Below, piece after piece: positions 14,144 through 23,018 of a stretch of DNA of 64,000 nucleotides. A model generated the notes under the pieces. That model had not been told where the DNA came from. It saw only the letters and a list, made by a program, of their open reading frames with translations, and ran no database searches. Positions within the stretch are counted from its first letter, which is position 1. Each line of letters starts with the position of its first letter. A program made the translations under genes and the position numbers. Source of the stretch: Haloferax sp. Atlit-12N (GTDB lineage: Archaea; Halobacteriota; Halobacteria; Halobacteriales; Haloferacaceae); assembly GCF_003383095.1 (NCBI RefSeq), contig NZ_PSYW01000001.1, positions 310,001 to 374,000 on the forward strand, in the 5' to 3' direction.

Positions 14144-15802
14144 TCACCCGAACTGTTCGTTGAACCGGTAGATGTCTTCGTCCACGCCGGCGACGACGAG
14201 GTCGTCGTCGGCTTTGACGCGGAACTCCGGGCCGATTTCTGTGACGAGTGTCCCGTTTCGCTCGACGGCGATGACGGTGCAGTTCGTTCGGGCGCGAACG
14301 TCGGCCCCGGCGAGCGTCCGCCCCACGAGGCCGGGCGCGTGGGTCCGGACGATTTCTATCTGGGACTGCGGCGCGATGACCTCCTCGTCGAGCACCGTTG
14401 AGGCGAGCATCCGGCCGGCGACCGTCGACAGCGCGAGGACGTAGTCCGCGCCGGCGCGGTAGAGTTTGGCGATGCTCTCGGTCTCGTTGGCGCGAGCGAT
14501 GACCTCCGTCTCCTCGGAGACGCGCTCGGAGACGAGCGTGGCGAAGACCGCCGTCGTGTCGTTGTCGAGCGCGAGGAGGACGCCCCGAGCCTCGGTGACG
14601 TTCGCCTCCGAGAGCGTCTGCGGGTCGGTGATGTCGCCGACGAGGTCGACGCCGGGCTTGTCCTGTTTGTCCACGACGAGGTGCGGGACGCCGGCGCTCG
14701 CCAGCGTCTCGGCCGCGGTCGACCCGACCTCCCCGTAGCCGGCGACGATGATGGTCCCGCGGCGGAACCGCCGCGCCGACGACAGCGTCAGCGCGCGGAG
14801 TTCTTCGAGTTGCTTCTCGCGGCCGACGACGAGCAAGATGGTGTGCTCGTCGATGACGGCGTCCGGGGCGGGCGGGGAGACGAACTCCCCGGTGAACCAC
14901 GCGCCGATGACGTTGACGCCGGTGACGCCACCGATGCCGCTCTCGGCGATAGTCCGGCCCTCGACGGGACTTCCACGCTGGACGAGCAGTTCCGCCACCT
15001 CGAAGTCCTCGCCGATTTCGATGGCATCGCCGAGTTCTGAGGAGATGGACGTGGTCGCCTTGCCGGCGAGGCTCTCGCCGAGGAGTCGGCGCGGCGAGAC
15101 GACCCGGTCGGCCCCGGCGTAGCGGTGGTAGTCCGCGACTTCGGGGCCCTCGATGAGACTGACCACGCGGGCGTCCGGGGCGGCCTGCTTCGCGGCGAGG
15201 ATGATGCTCGCGTTCGTCTCGTCGTCGTCGTCGGCGACGATGGCGAGCGCCTCGGACGCGTTCGCGGCCTCAAGCGACTCGATGGCCTCGGGGTCGCCGT
15301 GGACGACCTCGTAGCCCTCGCCGTACAGCTCTTCGGCGCGGTCGCGGTCGGCTTCGAGAATCACGTAGGGTACGTCCATCGCGTCGAGTTCGTCCACGAG
15401 GGCGTCGCCGCGAGGGGTGAACGTGCAGATGACGACGTGGTCCGTGCGCGTCGACGCCGTCGGCGGCGCGGTCCGCAGGGCGTCTTCGACGAGCGGGACG
15501 AGAAACAGCGGGAGTGTGAGGAAGACGGTCGTGACGCCCGTGAGTTGCATCAGAATCGACAGCACGAGGAGCGGCGGATGGTCGACCCAAAAACGAGTCT
15601 GTTCGCCGTAGCCCGTCGTCGTGAACGTCTCGACGACGACGTGGATCGCCTGCAGGAATGTGACGTCCTCCCCGGCGAAAAAGCCCGCCGCCCACTGGTA
15701 GGCGATGGAGAACGCGAGCATCAACAGCCCGGCCCCAGTGAGATAACGGCCGAGTCGTCGCTTCGCCTTCGACAACCCGGGGCCGTCGCCCGAAATAGAC
15801 AT
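14144..15802 (-). CDS. TrkA/RCK-domain potassium channel
   Basis: 552 residues. Two transmembrane helices (about 20-40 and 75-105) flank a pore loop with T-F-T-T-T-G-Y-G-E, a K+ filter. Then come two TrkA-N Rossmann domains (one starting H-V-V-I-C-T-F, with a G-x-R-G-D variant; the second I-I-V-A-G-Y-G-E-V-G), each followed by a TrkA-C-like beta domain. Such RCK channels gate K+ flow in response to nucleotide or Ca2+. The first Rossmann domain lacks the classic GxGxxG while the second keeps it, suggesting that only the second binds NAD(H). Divergent from a small membrane-protein gene. Confidence 0.92.
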   Translation of the reverse strand: MSISGDGPGLSKAKRRLGRYLTGAGLLMLAFSIAYQWAAGFFAGEDVTFLQAIHVVVETFTTTGYGEQTRFWVDHPPLLVLSILMQLTGVTTVFLTLPLFLVPLVEDALRTAPPTASTRTDHVVICTFTPRGDALVDELDAMDVPYVILEADRDRAEELYGEGYEVVHGDPEAIESLEAANASEALAIVADDDDETNASIILAAKQAAPDARVVSLIEGPEVADYHRYAGADRVVSPRRLLGESLAGKATTSISSELGDAIEIGEDFEVAELLVQRGSPVEGRTIAESGIGGVTGVNVIGAWFTGEFVSPPAPDAVIDEHTILLVVGREKQLEELRALTLSSARRFRRGTIIVAGYGEVGSTAAETLASAGVPHLVVDKQDKPGVDLVGDITDPQTLSEANVTEARGVLLALDNDTTAVFATLVSERVSEETEVIARANETESIAKLYRAGADYVLALSTVAGRMLASTVLDEEVIAPQSQIEIVRTHAPGLVGRTLAGADVRARTNCTVIAVERNGTLVTEIGPEFRVKADDDLVVAGVDEDIYRFNEQFG

Positions 15803-15855
15803 AGTCAGGCTATGTGCGTCGGTGGCTAAAAGCGTCCTGACCCGGTAGTGTCCTC

Positions 15856-16209
15856 ATGACCCGCCGACGGGACGCCGCGCTCGCGGGGTCGGTGCTCGTC
15901 CCCACCGCGGCCGCGGCGGCGCTCCTGCGAACGCCGGTCACGCTCGAACCGGTCCTCGTCGGCGTCGCCGGAGCGCTCGCCCTGGAAGCGGCGCTGTCGC
16001 TTCGGGCGTCGAGCGTCCGCGCGCTCTGGGAGCGACGGGTCGTCCGAACCGCGTCAGTCGCGGTCGCTCTCGCCGGAATCGTCCTCGGCGTCGTCCTCTT
16101 CGGACGCTCGACGCTACTCGCCGTCGCGGCCGGACTTTCGACCTATCTGTTCCTCCTCGCCGCGGTCGAACTCCGGAGTCGCAACCACGACCACACGCGC
16201 CGTCCGTGA
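15856..16209 (+). CDS. Small membrane protein of unknown function
   Basis: A 117-residue protein with three or four hydrophobic stretches, a basic N-terminus (M-T-R-R-R) and a His/Arg-rich end (N-H-D-H-T-R-R). Codon use is that of core genes. I recognise no family. It starts 53 nt from the divergent TrkA-type channel, so the promoter region is shared, and is followed by the CDP-alcohol transferase gene about 100 nt downstream. Confidence 0.65.
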   Translation: MTRRRDAALAGSVLVPTAAAAALLRTPVTLEPVLVGVAGALALEAALSLRASSVRALWERRVVRTASVAVALAGIVLGVVLFGRSTLLAVAAGLSTYLFLLAAVELRSRNHDHTRRP

Positions 16210-16315
16210 TTCAGCTCCACGGACCTGTTACGCGAGGAATACTTAACCGACGTCCGTCCCCCAGTACGTGTATGTGTAGCACACTGTCTGACCGCCGAGC
16301 CGACAGTCCGCGACC

Positions 16316-17203
16316 GTGACGCCCTCTGGGAGTAGCGGGGCGACTGCTCGGACGGCCCGCCGGACGAGACGCCGCGTGCTCGAAACCGGCGGCGCGGCGG
16401 CAGCGGCCACGCTGGGGTTTGGCGTGCTCCTCGCGACCGAGTGGGTGTGGCTCGTCTCGCGCGCCGACCCTTCACCCGAGACCGCCGCGGCGACGTGGGC
16501 CGCCGGAACCCTGCTCGTCGTCGTCGGACTCTGCGCGTACGCCTACGCGAACGCGGACGAGAACGTCGCACCCGAGGATGGACGCACGTCCGGGCCGGCG
16601 GAACCGGGCCGCCCTTACGACGGCCTCGGCGTGCCGACCGCCGTCACGCTCACCCGAGGCTTCCTCGTCGCGGGTGTCGCGGGCATCGCCGGCGTTGCGG
16701 TTCTCGGCGCGCTGAGTCCGTCGTGGGCGTGGGCCGCCGCCGTCGGCTACGGGGTCGCCGCCGCGCTCGACGCGCTCGACGGGGCGCTCGCCCGCCGACT
16801 TGACCGCGTCAGTCGCCTCGGCGCGCGACTCGACACCGCGGTCGACGCTTTTGGTCTCGTCGTCGCCCCCCTCGCGGGCGTCCTCCTCGGAGAACTCGCG
16901 TGGTGGTACCTCTCGGTCGGGGCGGCGCGGTACGTCTTTCTCGCCGGGCTCAGGCTCCGCGAGCGGGCGGACCGGCCGACGTTCGACCTTCCGCCCCGCG
17001 CCTCGCGGCGCGTCCTCGCCGGCATCCAGATGGCTGTCGTCCCGCTGGCGCTCGCTCCGGGCGTCTTCGACCCGTGGATGCCCCTCGTGACTGGCGTCGC
17101 GGCCGCGGCGCTCCTGCTCGGCTTCGCTCGGGACTGGGGTTACGTCTCGGGCCGGTTCAGGAGAGAAGGCGACGGGGACGGGGACGCGTCCCGCACGGCG
17201 TAA
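16316..17203 (+). CDS. CDP-alcohol phosphatidyltransferase family protein
   Basis: 295 residues with about eight hydrophobic segments. The signature D-G-x2-A-R-x8-G-x3-D-x3-D is complete (D-G-A-L-A-R to D-T-A-V-D), so it should transfer a phosphoalcohol headgroup between a CDP-activated lipid or alcohol and an acceptor. Unlike PssA it carries two extra N-terminal helices (about 28-45 and 60-75). GTG at 16316 is the only start upstream of these helices. Headgroup is unknown. Its stop codon is directly followed by the stop of a convergent methyltransferase gene with no base between, and the two may be functionally linked. Confidence 0.82.
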   Translation: MTPSGSSGATARTARRTRRRVLETGGAAAAATLGFGVLLATEWVWLVSRADPSPETAAATWAAGTLLVVVGLCAYAYANADENVAPEDGRTSGPAEPGRPYDGLGVPTAVTLTRGFLVAGVAGIAGVAVLGALSPSWAWAAAVGYGVAAALDALDGALARRLDRVSRLGARLDTAVDAFGLVVAPLAGVLLGELAWWYLSVGAARYVFLAGLRLRERADRPTFDLPPRASRRVLAGIQMAVVPLALAPGVFDPWMPLVTGVAAAALLLGFARDWGYVSGRFRREGDGDGDASRTA

Positions 17204-18109
17204 TCACTCGAGTTTGGCCAGCACGTCGAGGTTGTGAGCGACGTACGCGAGCTCGTCGCCCGCGAGCGCGTCGTGCCGGGCCTCGAGCCACCCGTCGAGC
17301 GTCGCGCGGTCGACCGCGCCCGACTCGCCGACGGACTCCTCGACGAAGCCGAGGATGCGGTCGAGGAAGATTCGCGCCCCGTCGTCGTGCGGCGGGTGGA
17401 CGACCCAGTCGGAGCCGCCGGCCGCGACGACCGGTGCGCCGAGGTCGGGAAGGACAGAAAGGAGGTCAGAGCCGGTGTCCGGTCCCGCGCGGTCGTCGCC
17501 ACGCATCGTCTCGTGGTACGCACCGAGCACCGCGTCGTCAGTGGGGTGACTCGGGCGGAACGCGGTTCTCCCGTCGAACGTGATGGGCGCGTAAAAGAGG
17601 CCCTCGTCGGTCAGCCGCGAGAGGAGCGCGTCCACCGCGCGGCGGAGCGGGAGCACGTCGAGGACCGCGTGCGCGACCACGAGGTCGATGGCCTTCGGGA
17701 GGACCGTCATGGCCTCGAAGATATCGCTCGTCACGTAGGTGAGTGAGACGCTTCGGCCGTGGCGCTCGATGCGGAAGCCGTCGGGCGTCGGCTCGGCGGT
17801 CCAGCCGGCGGCGCGCGCCCACTTGGCGAACGCCGCGGCCGCGTGGTCGGCCATCCCGCGCGTCCTGTCGACCATGACGTACTTTATCTCGTCGTGCGCG
17901 TCGAAGACGCCCCACGAGAGGAGCCGCCGACACATCGCGCCCGTCCCCGCGCCGACCGAGACGACGCGGAGCGGCTCTCCCGACCGCGACGAGGCGCGCG
18001 CCTCCAGCCGGTCGATGAGGCTCGCGAGGGTCGGTCGGTGGAGCGCGCGGTCGTCCACGGACTCCTTCGCGCGGAGGTAGTGGACGAACCGGTCGTCGTG
18101 ACTGGTCAC
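17204..18109 (-). CDS. Class I SAM-dependent methyltransferase
   Basis: 301 residues. Motif I is V-V-S-V-G-A-G-T-G-A, followed by a Y-V-M-V-D-R acidic loop and D-L-V-V-A-H-A-V-L-D-V-L, the usual post-I and IV motifs. The substrate is not evident. The C-terminal third (from about residue 190) has D-D-R-A-G-P-D-T-G-S-D and a W-V-V-H-P-P-H segment I cannot assign. It converges stop to stop with the CDP-alcohol transferase, a pairing that hints at lipid-headgroup methylation; this is inference only. Confidence 0.8.
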   Translation of the reverse strand: MTSHDDRFVHYLRAKESVDDRALHRPTLASLIDRLEARASSRSGEPLRVVSVGAGTGAMCRRLLSWGVFDAHDEIKYVMVDRTRGMADHAAAAFAKWARAAGWTAEPTPDGFRIERHGRSVSLTYVTSDIFEAMTVLPKAIDLVVAHAVLDVLPLRRAVDALLSRLTDEGLFYAPITFDGRTAFRPSHPTDDAVLGAYHETMRGDDRAGPDTGSDLLSVLPDLGAPVVAAGGSDWVVHPPHDDGARIFLDRILGFVEESVGESGAVDRATLDGWLEARHDALAGDELAYVAHNLDVLAKLE

Positions 18110-18312
18110 GACCGCCCCGTCTCGGCGGACTCGTATAACCGTTCTCCCGAGTCCGAACCGGACCGCCCCGACCCCAACCCGAATCCGACCCGACCGACTC
18201 GATGAGCGTGAGCGAATCGGTCACAGCGGGCACGCAGAAGTGTGAACTGGGCGAAACGTTCGCTCGATTCGCCCGGAAAGTATTTGATTCGGTTCCGGTG
18301 ATGTAACCCCAA

Positions 18313-20511
18313 ATGGATAGCGAGATTATCGACGCGGTGACCGGGTGGGATTCCGCGCCCGCCAAGCGAGGCTACGGTGGTCTCCGGTCGCTCGCGGACG
18401 ACGGCTTCACAGGTGCCGTCGTCGCAGGCATGACGTGGGGATTCATGCTCAACGGCCGTCTCCTCGGGGTTTTCGACGGGACGGTCGCCGATTTCGAGGG
18501 TGAATCGTTCGAGGCGCACCGCGCACCGGACCCGGCGCTGCCGCTTCTGTACGCGATGCGGGAGACCGGCGGCGACATCCGCGCGCAGTACTACACCGAG
18601 GAGACGCCGCTGGGGGACGCCGACGGAACGCTCTCGGCGGGCGGCTTCACCGGCTACGTCGAACTGTCCGAGAACGTGCTCTCGGGCGACTACTACGTCG
18701 TCTACCACGGGGGGAAGTCGATGAGCGCGGCCTTCGTCGGCAACAGCAAGCGACTCGTCACCGGAGACGACGCGTTCGAGCGCGCGAGCGACGAGGTCGG
18801 CATCTACAAAGTCTACGACGTGGACCTCGACCTCGTCGACATCCCGGAACCCGAGCCCGACGAGGAGGAGGACGAGGACGCGGCGGGAGTCGCCGCGGTG
18901 GGTGGCGAGGCCGACACGACGGGCGCGTCCGGAGAGCCGGAGACGCCGACGACCACAGACGAGACGAGCACGACCGGGGCAGCCGACAACGAGTCTGAGC
19001 GCGCCGCTGACGGCGACGACGACCCCACCGACGGAGAGCCGGCGACGGCCGACGCCCCGGCGAGCGCGGAACCGCCGGCCGAAGCTGCGGCCGACCCGGA
19101 GCCGCCGACGTCCGACGACGACGGCACCGAGACGACCGACGAGCCGTCCGCGGGCCCCTCCGAGTCGCAGTCCCCGGAGCCAGCCGAGACAGAGCCGGCG
19201 GCAGCGACAGACCGGTCCGCGTCCGACGAGCCGGCCTCACCGATGTCCGAGGGGCCCGTCGTCGCCGACGCCCCGCAGAAGAACGGAGAAGCGCCGTCTC
19301 CGGACCCGCTCGCGGAGGGCGGCGCGACCGGCGACGACGTGTTCTCCGCCGAGGCACAGTGGCGAAACGCCCGGTCGATTCCCTCCTTGGACCCCCGCGA
19401 CGCAGCGGGCGAGTCGGTGGACGACCGCCCCGGGACGCCTCGAAGCCACCAGGGCAACACGACGCAGGCGACGCATCACCGTCCGTCGCGGGGCGGGGCG
19501 GGCGGCGAGTCGCGGCCGTCGCCGAGAGACCAGTCGAATCGGCAGCAGTCCCAGCCGACCGAGCAGACGCCGGACGAGCCCGACCCGGCGGAAGCCGAGT
19601 CGCTGAAAGAACGAGTCGAGTCGCTGGCGTCCGAGTGCGACCGGCTCGAATCCGAGCGCGACGCCCTCCGCGAGGAGCGGGACGAACACCGCTCGCGCGC
19701 CGAGGAGCTCGAAGACCGCGTCGCCGAACTCGAATCCGAGGTCGACCGGCTCCGCGACCGGCTCGACGAGGCAGGTGTCCGGTCGACCGACCGGTCCATG
19801 TCGGCCGACGAGGCGCTCCGCGGGACGAACCTCTTCGTCCGCTACGCCCAGAAAGGGCAGGCGACGCTGGAGAAGGCCCACGACGGGCAAGCCTCCCGTG
19901 AGGAGGTCATCGAGAACCTCCGGCTGGAACACCACACCACGTTCGACACGGAGGGGCTGGGCATCGACGGCCAGCCATACGAGGAGTTCCTCCACGAGAC
20001 GCCCGAGTACGGCTTCGCCAAGTGGGTCGTCACCGACCTGCTCTACGAAATCGGCGAGACGGGCAACCGGTCGAGCCTCGCCGGCGTCTTCGACTCGATT
20101 CCGAAGGCCGACCGCATCGAACTGTACGGGAGCGTCTCGGTGCCCATCGGCGACGGTGAAAGCGAGTCGCGACAGTTCGACGTCATCGTCCGCGACCAGA
20201 TGGGCGAGCCGCTGTTCGTGGCGAACCTGAACGACTCGCGGGATCCGGCGACTCAGCCGATGGTCACCCAACTCATCAAGGACTCGAAGGCCGTCGCCGA
20301 CGCGAAAGAGACCCTCGGCTCGGCGTTCGTCGTCACGAGGAGCTTCTTCGAGCCGGAGGCGCTCGAAGCCGCCACGGCCGAGACCGGCGGCGGTCTCCTG
20401 AGCCGGTCGAAGCGCAAGAGCTTCGTGAAGCTCTCGCGCAAGCAGGGCTACCACCTCTGTCTGGTGGAGGCTCGCGGCGGCGAGTTCCACCTGAACGTCC
20501 CCGACCTCTGA
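18313..20511 (+). CDS. Large haloarchaeal protein: N-terminal domain, acidic linker, coiled coil, C-terminal alpha/beta domain (DUF7527-like)
   Basis: 732 residues in four parts. Residues 1-178 form a globular domain with W-G-F-M-L-N-G-R-L-L-G-V-F-D-G and Y-Y-V-V-Y-H-G-G-K-S, a little like DUF4388/PATAN sensory domains. Residues 179-425 form a very acidic E/P/T/A-rich disordered linker. Residues 429-486 form a coiled coil with heptads of S-L-x-x-R and D-R-L-E. Residues 497-732 form an alpha/beta domain with F-D-V-I-V and F-V-A-N-L, reminiscent of a PD-(D/E)xK nuclease core in which the E-x-K is replaced. I know it only as a conserved haloarchaeal family without function. A GTATTTGATT box lies about 35 nt upstream of the ATG. 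Confidence 0.8.
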   Translation: MDSEIIDAVTGWDSAPAKRGYGGLRSLADDGFTGAVVAGMTWGFMLNGRLLGVFDGTVADFEGESFEAHRAPDPALPLLYAMRETGGDIRAQYYTEETPLGDADGTLSAGGFTGYVELSENVLSGDYYVVYHGGKSMSAAFVGNSKRLVTGDDAFERASDEVGIYKVYDVDLDLVDIPEPEPDEEEDEDAAGVAAVGGEADTTGASGEPETPTTTDETSTTGAADNESERAADGDDDPTDGEPATADAPASAEPPAEAAADPEPPTSDDDGTETTDEPSAGPSESQSPEPAETEPAAATDRSASDEPASPMSEGPVVADAPQKNGEAPSPDPLAEGGATGDDVFSAEAQWRNARSIPSLDPRDAAGESVDDRPGTPRSHQGNTTQATHHRPSRGGAGGESRPSPRDQSNRQQSQPTEQTPDEPDPAEAESLKERVESLASECDRLESERDALREERDEHRSRAEELEDRVAELESEVDRLRDRLDEAGVRSTDRSMSADEALRGTNLFVRYAQKGQATLEKAHDGQASREEVIENLRLEHHTTFDTEGLGIDGQPYEEFLHETPEYGFAKWVVTDLLYEIGETGNRSSLAGVFDSIPKADRIELYGSVSVPIGDGESESRQFDVIVRDQMGEPLFVANLNDSRDPATQPMVTQLIKDSKAVADAKETLGSAFVVTRSFFEPEALEAATAETGGGLLSRSKRKSFVKLSRKQGYHLCLVEARGGEFHLNVPDL

Positions 20512-20792
20512 GTCGGCGACCGGCGACCGTTCGGGTTGAGCGGCGCTGTCGCTGTTTTGCTGTCTTTGTCTGCCGGTCGCGCGCGGAGCGCCGCGGCTGT
20601 CGGCGTTACTGAACGATAGTGAAACGACCGCGGCGCTCGGAGCGCGTCCGCGGCGAGTGTCCGTGGTGTCGCGTCGGCACCGTCTGGTACCGACCGCATC
20701 GAAGCACAGCTAACGCGGTCGGTCCGATGTCGTGCCCGGAAAGACTCGTCGGACGAAACAGGATAGAACGACCGCGTGCGCCTGAAGTGTGG

Positions 20793-21098
20793 TTAGTTCT
20801 CGATTTCGGCCGCTTCCTCGATCTTCATCGATTCGAGCTTGCCGACGATTTCGTCGAGCTTGTCGTCGAGTTCGTCGACGAACTCCTGGGTGCGCTCGGT
20901 GGTGATTGCGCCCTGGCTGGAGGGTTCGATGAGGTTCTCTTCTTCGAGAACGCGGAGGGAGTAGCGGACCTTGTGGTGCGGGTAGCCAGTCTCGTTGGAC
21001 ATCTTTACGATGCCGATTGGCTCACTTTCGATGACCATCTTCAGGACCTGGAGATGGCGCTCCAACATATCGACTTCCTTCTCAAGTCGGTCTATCAT
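20793..21098 (-). CDS. Small winged-helix regulator with coiled-coil N-terminus
   Basis: A 101-residue protein. Residues 1-22 form an amphipathic helix (L-E-K-E-V-D-M-L-E-R-H), then a winged helix with I-V-K-M-S-N-E-T-G-Y-P-H-H-K-V-R-Y-S-L-R as the recognition region and E-N-L-I-E-P-S as the wing. A final acidic helix (V-D-E-L-D-D-K-L-D-E-I) could dimerise. It is highly conserved in haloarchaea as far as I remember, with no assigned target. The minus-strand box GGCTTAAAG (about 21129-21137) would give a nearly leaderless start. It is divergent from purA, with 230 nt between. Confidence 0.85.
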   Translation of the reverse strand: MIDRLEKEVDMLERHLQVLKMVIESEPIGIVKMSNETGYPHHKVRYSLRVLEEENLIEPSSQGAITTERTQEFVDELDDKLDEIVGKLESMKIEEAAEIEN

Positions 21099-21330
21099 GC
21101 CATTTGTTAACTCTTCTTGGGAGGCTTTAAGCCTTGCCCTCCCGGTCGGCGAATAATGAGATAACGCGACCTTAACGAGGACACTAATTAACCGTTGTGT
21201 TATCCGTCGTCACGCTAATGCGTGTTCATGGCGTATTCTTCGGCAACGGTTCGGTAATTAGGCACGGATGTGCATTGCTCGTCGGCCGCGACCGTAATCT
21301 GTTTAGTGCGGCGCGGGGAACGGCCGACGT

Positions 21331-22662
21331 ATGACTGTTACCATCGTCGGTTCGCAACTCGGCGACGAGGGCAAAGGCGCGCTCGTCGACCTGTGGGGCG
21401 GCGACGCTGACATCGTCGTCCGCTATCAGGGCGGCGACAACGCCGGCCACACCGTCGTCGAAGACGGCGAAGAGTACAAGCTTTCGCTCGTCCCGAGCGG
21501 GGCCGTCCGCGACAAGGTCGGCGTCCTCGGAAACGGCTGTGTCATCAACCCACGGACGCTGTTCTCCGAGATTGACGACCTCCGCGAGCGCGGCCTCGAA
21601 CCCGACGTGCGCCTCGCCAAGCGCGCGCACGTCATCATGCCGTACCACCGCCGCCTCGACAACATCGAAGAGGAGGCGAAGGCCGACTCGGACCTCACCG
21701 TCGGCACGACCGGTCGCGGCATCGGCCCCACCTACGAGGACAAGGCGGGCCGCCGCGGCATCCGCGTCGGCGACCTGCTCGACCCCGACGTGCTCCGCCA
21801 GCGACTGGAGTACGTGGTTCCCCAGAAGAAGGCGCTCATCGAGGACGTGTACGGCCTCGAAGCCGGTGAGGAGTGCGACGTCGAAGCGCTCGTCGAGGAG
21901 TACACCGAAATCGGCCGCCGCCTCCGCGAGGACGACATGGCCGTCAACTGTGGCGACTTCCTCGCCGAGCGCCGCGAGGCCGGCGACAACGTGATGTTCG
22001 AGGGCGCGCAGGGCACCCTTATCGACATCGACCACGGGAGCTACCCGTACGTGACCTCCTCGAACCCGACCGCGGGCGGCGCGGCCACCGGCACCGGCGT
22101 CGGCCCGACCGTCGTCGGACAGGGCGAGGTCGTCGGCATCGTCAAGTCGTATCTCTCCCGCGTCGGCGAGGGCCCGATGCCGACCGAACTGAAAGACGAC
22201 GAGCGCGAGGAGGAACTCGCGGACTTCATCCGCGAGAAGGGCGGCGAGTTCGGCACCGTCACCGGTCGCCCGCGTCGCATCGGCTGGCTCGACATGCCGA
22301 TGCTCCGCCACGCCGCCCGCGTCAGCGGCTTCACCGGCATCGCCGTCAACCACCTGGACGTGCTCGCCGGCCTCGACGAGGTCAAAGTCGGCCACGCCTA
22401 CGAACTGGAGGGCGAGGAACGCCTGACGATGCCCGCGACGACCGAGCGCTGGGGCGAGTGCGAACCCGTCCTCAAGGAGTTCGACACGTGGCCGGAAGTG
22501 GACTGGGCGGCCGTCGCCGAGGAGGGCTACGACGCCATCCCGGACGCCGCGCAGGACTACCTCGAATACCTCTCGGACGAACTCGACGTGCCGATTTACG
22601 CCGTCGGCGTCGGCCCGGGCCGCGAGCAGACGGTCCACATCGAAAACCCGTTCGACAACTGA
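21331..22662 (+). CDS. purA: Adenylosuccinate synthetase
   Basis: A 443-residue enzyme that joins IMP and aspartate using GTP, the first step from IMP to AMP. The P-loop motif G-D-E-G-K-G lies at residues 11-16, N-A-G-H-T-V near 37-42, and T-T-G-R-G-I-G-P-T in the IMP-binding region. TGTTTAG at 21300-21306 places transcription start at the ATG, so it is leaderless. The preceding residue is L (Q-L-G-D-E-G) instead of the usual W. The next AMP step, purB, lies at the far end of this window. Confidence 0.96.
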   Translation: MTVTIVGSQLGDEGKGALVDLWGGDADIVVRYQGGDNAGHTVVEDGEEYKLSLVPSGAVRDKVGVLGNGCVINPRTLFSEIDDLRERGLEPDVRLAKRAHVIMPYHRRLDNIEEEAKADSDLTVGTTGRGIGPTYEDKAGRRGIRVGDLLDPDVLRQRLEYVVPQKKALIEDVYGLEAGEECDVEALVEEYTEIGRRLREDDMAVNCGDFLAERREAGDNVMFEGAQGTLIDIDHGSYPYVTSSNPTAGGAATGTGVGPTVVGQGEVVGIVKSYLSRVGEGPMPTELKDDEREEELADFIREKGGEFGTVTGRPRRIGWLDMPMLRHAARVSGFTGIAVNHLDVLAGLDEVKVGHAYELEGEERLTMPATTERWGECEPVLKEFDTWPEVDWAAVAEEGYDAIPDAAQDYLEYLSDELDVPIYAVGVGPGREQTVHIENPFDN

Positions 22663-22770
22663 GCGCCGAGCGGTCGGCCGACCGATGACGGCCCGCCGCC
22701 GTCCGCCGACCACCGCCGCGACGGCGGCGAACCCGTACGCTTTTACTTCGCGCAATCCACCGTCACGACA

Positions 22771-22956
22771 ATGAAAGAATCCCTGATGGACATCCTCTGT
22801 GACCCCCTCGACAAGAGCGAACTCGAGCTGGAAGTCGACGAGCGTGACGGCGACGAAATCCTCGAGGGGCGGCTCATCGGTACGGTCACCGGCGAGGTGT
22901 ACCCCATCGAGGACGGCATCCCGAACCTCCTGCCGCCGGACATGCGCGACGACTGA
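22771..22956 (+). CDS. Trm112-family small protein (methyltransferase activator)
   Basis: 61 residues of the Trm112/YcaR fold: M-D-I-L-C-D-P-L-D-K near the start, a G-x-L-I-G-T-V-T-G-E-V-Y-P-I-E-D-G-I-P-N-L-L-P ending, the family hallmark. Archaeal Trm112 stabilises and activates several tRNA, rRNA and protein methyltransferases. Only one of the usual zinc cysteines is left (Cys10), as in zinc-free members. GCTTTTACTTC at 22740-22750 gives a leaderless start. It may be one hub partner for the methyltransferases in this region; that is inference. Confidence 0.9.
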   Translation: MKESLMDILCDPLDKSELELEVDERDGDEILEGRLIGTVTGEVYPIEDGIPNLLPPDMRDD

Positions 22957-23018
22957 GGCGCGGAACCACACCTCATCGGACCTGAACGTTTTTCTATTCT
23001 CGTATCGACGGTGAAGCC

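Noticed and set aside
14004..14174. Short plus-strand frame of 56 codons between coxC and the TrkA-type gene
   Set aside because: It runs into the antisense of the channel's 3' end, is Arg/Pro-rich and lacks a promoter.
20619..20790. Possible zinc-finger micro-protein with C-P-W-C
   Set aside because: The frame runs on through the antisense of the HTH gene, lacks a matching second Cys pair, and has no promoter element at the right distance.
21226..22971. 581-codon minus-strand open frame
   Set aside because: Antisense to purA and the Trm112-like gene, both with unmistakable motifs.
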